Assembly (NCBI GenBank): GCA_031553705.1
Contig: JAVBLD010000022.1
Location: forward strand, 1-64,000
Length of the DNA: 64,000 nucleotides
Direction: 5' to 3'
From: JAVBLD01 sp031553705
GTDB taxonomy: Bacteria; Bacteroidota; Bacteroidia; Bacteroidales; Marinifilaceae
A model generated the notes under the pieces. The model did not search any database and had not been told where the DNA came from. It was given only the letters and a program-made list of their open reading frames with translations. Below are positions 62,431-64,000 of the stretch, one piece after another (the stretch's first letter is position 1; the number at the start of each line of letters is the position of its first letter). The position numbers and the translations under genes were made by a program.

Positions 62431-64000
62431 TTAGATTCCAAGCTTCGTCTGGTAACCTTTTAACTCGTCCAATACATTACTCCTGACATGCACATAATTG
62501 GCAATCCCCTGTGCTTCCAGTTCCGGACGGCACTCCGGGCTACCGGCAACGACAACGACAGCCTTATCTTTCAACTTCTCATATATCTGCGGCACAATCG
62601 TTCCATACTCTTCATCTGCACTACAAATCACTACGATTGCCGCCTTGTTTTCAAGGCAGGCTTTCACTCCCTCGTCAACCGTCGCAAAACCGTTATTATC
62701 GACCACCTCAAATCCTCCGCAAGCGAAAAAATTACATGCAAACTGCGCCCTTGCTTTGCGCATAGCCAGATTTCCCATAGGGAACATATATACCAGCGGA
62801 CGACCGCTCTTCACCGCATACCGGTCCGTTTTCCAACGCAACGCTTCAAAAGCCTGTGCACCACGGTATGGTTTAAGTGTCTCTATCGCAGCACCCTCGA
62901 CGGTATAATTCGCAGGAGTCAGTACTTCGTCACACAATTTGTCGATCTTCTCATTGAAATTCGGAAATTGATTCGTACCCAAAAGATTCTCCTTACGATT
63001 GGCTATATCCAAATCGCGCGCATGAGCGGTAGCCTTAACAGCCGCCTGTACAAATCCTTTTTTGAGGGCCTCCATATAGCCTCCCTGTTCCTGCACCTCG
63101 ATAAACAATTTCCATGCCGCCTCAATGATATACCCGGTCAGTTCTTCAATATAATATGAACCTCCGGCAGCATCCACGATCTTCGAAAAATGCGACTCTT
63201 CCTTTAGCAACAATTGCTGGTTGCGGGCAATACGCTCCGAAAAATCGGTCGGATCATCAAATACATCATCGAACGGACGCACGGTGAATGAATCCACACC
63301 ACCCAACACGGCAGACATCGTCTCCGTCTGTGTCCGCAACATATTCACGTTCGGATCATAAACCGTCTTATTCCATGTTGACGTCTCCGCATGTATACTC
63401 ATTGCACATATCGAATCACAGCAAGGCTGGTAAACCTTCACAATATGGGCCCACAAATACCTTGCTGCCCTTAGTTTGGCGATTTCAATAAAATACTTCG
63501 AACCGGTAGCAAAATGAAAACGTATCCGCGGAGCAACTTTTTCTATGCTCATCCCGGCATCCGTCAGCTTATCCAGGTACTCTGCTCCCGCAGCCAGAGA
63601 GAACCCCAACTCCTGCACGATCGAAGCTCCCGCATTATTAAATACATAACCTCCGACCTCTATGGTCTTAAAATGTTTGAACCCATCCATTTCCGCAGTA
63701 ATCTTCTGAAGGCCGGCGAAAGGATCTTCGCAACAGATCTTACCTTTCAGGGTAAGCTCCGTCAGCGGATCGATATTAATACCTCCCTGCATCTTTGCCG
63801 GATCGACACCCCGATCCGCTACAACAGCTTTAAACGTATTGATAATCCCGCATTTTTTGCACTCGATCACGAAATTGATCTCGATACATTCCAGACAGAT
63901 ATCCTTCAATAAAAGAACCATCTCCTCTTTTGTAAACTCTTTGCAACCGGTGATTACAAAGCCTATCGAATCAACACCTTTCCCCAACACCTCCAATGCT
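62431..64000 (-). CDS. mutA: methylmalonyl-CoA mutase, small subunit (partial)
   Basis: About 523 residues are present. The 5' end, perhaps 90-100 codons, lies beyond the right edge, and the apparent TTG start at 63996 is internal. The sequence has the same two-domain plan as mutB (PRIRFHFATGSKYFIEIAKLRAARYLW, SIHAETSTWNKTVYDPNVNMLRTQTE) but the cobalamin domain lacks the DxHxxG motif, having an SADEEYG segment instead, as expected of the non-catalytic partner. Codons continue to the last base of the window in frame. Confidence 0.95.
   Translation of the reverse strand, partial: ALEVLGKGVDSIGFVITGCKEFTKEEMVLLLKDICLECIEINFVIECKKCGIINTFKAVVADRGVDPAKMQGGINIDPLTELTLKGKICCEDPFAGLQKITAEMDGFKHFKTIEVGGYVFNNAGASIVQELGFSLAAGAEYLDKLTDAGMSIEKVAPRIRFHFATGSKYFIEIAKLRAARYLWAHIVKVYQPCCDSICAMSIHAETSTWNKTVYDPNVNMLRTQTETMSAVLGGVDSFTVRPFDDVFDDPTDFSERIARNQQLLLKEESHFSKIVDAAGGSYYIEELTGYIIEAAWKLFIEVQEQGGYMEALKKGFVQAAVKATAHARDLDIANRKENLLGTNQFPNFNEKIDKLCDEVLTPANYTVEGAAIETLKPYRGAQAFEALRWKTDRYAVKSGRPLVYMFPMGNLAMRKARAQFACNFFACGGFEVVDNNGFATVDEGVKACLENKAAIVVICSADEEYGTIVPQIYEKLKDKAVVVVAGSPECRPELEAQGIANYVHVRSNVLDELKGYQTKLGI

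Noticed and set aside
1..64000. CRISPR arrays, rRNA genes or phage modules
   Set aside because: No regularly spaced direct repeats of CRISPR type, no rRNA-like stretches and no phage structural genes were seen on either strand.

Overview
The window comes from a member of the Bacteroidales (Bacteroidetes), roughly Dysgonomonadaceae/Tannerellaceae-like. The reasons are a complete gldK-gldL-gldM-gldN block (type IX secretion core), a MurF-alanine racemase fusion, a two-subunit methylmalonyl-CoA mutase, a TonB receptor with a carboxypeptidase-like N-terminal domain, DUF families largely confined to Bacteroidetes (DUF4296, DUF4857, DUF4876, DUF4922, DUF6850, DUF6913), a tmRNA tag ending NYALAA, and repeated TAnnTTTG promoter boxes typical of the phylum. 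The genus cannot be decided from sequence reading alone.

Layout. 1-253: start of an IS3-type transposase and the 3' end of a gene it seems to have interrupted. 299-1751: dapA and a DUF6913 gene. 2067-4409: a secreted BNR-4 propeller/GH105 fusion. 4686-14343: an eight-gene forward cluster (ABC ATPase, ABC permease, DUF4857 membrane protein, OB-fold-like lipoprotein with a His/Cys motif, PepSY-type membrane protein, TonB receptor, DUF4876 lipoprotein, DUF6850 barrel) that looks like an envelope metal or heme handling system. 14607-17534: tRNA-Arg, a DPP IV-like peptidase and tmRNA. 18010-20055: an M48 membrane protease split by one in-frame amber codon. 20184-24434: an M60-type protease and an mla-type lipid transport operon. 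24814-30619: manC and, convergent to it, gldKLMN. 31163-38664: CNNM protein, lptC, a TPR protein, coaX and mfd.

38664-46300 is an accessory island: a decayed IS110 transposase touching the 5' end of mfd, then a tandem set of DUF1254/DUF1214 proteins and MetA-type barrel proteins, with an 18-codon fossil tail of another DUF1254 gene at its distal end. A cluster of short repeats upstream resembles an IS21-type end. Parts of this island look GC-richer than the flanks by eye.

46350-64000 returns to core-like content: a 2-hydroxyacid dehydrogenase, murF-alr, cardiolipin synthase, prmC (apparently leaderless) and recX, an orphan sensor kinase with a periplasmic-binding-protein sensor, a three-gene group (GT2/GalT-like fusion, SpoIID/LytB, AmpG) suggesting muropeptide salvage, and the methylmalonyl-CoA mutase operon running off the right edge.

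All assignments were made by reading motifs and recalling families; no database search was run. Motif positions come from hand counting.
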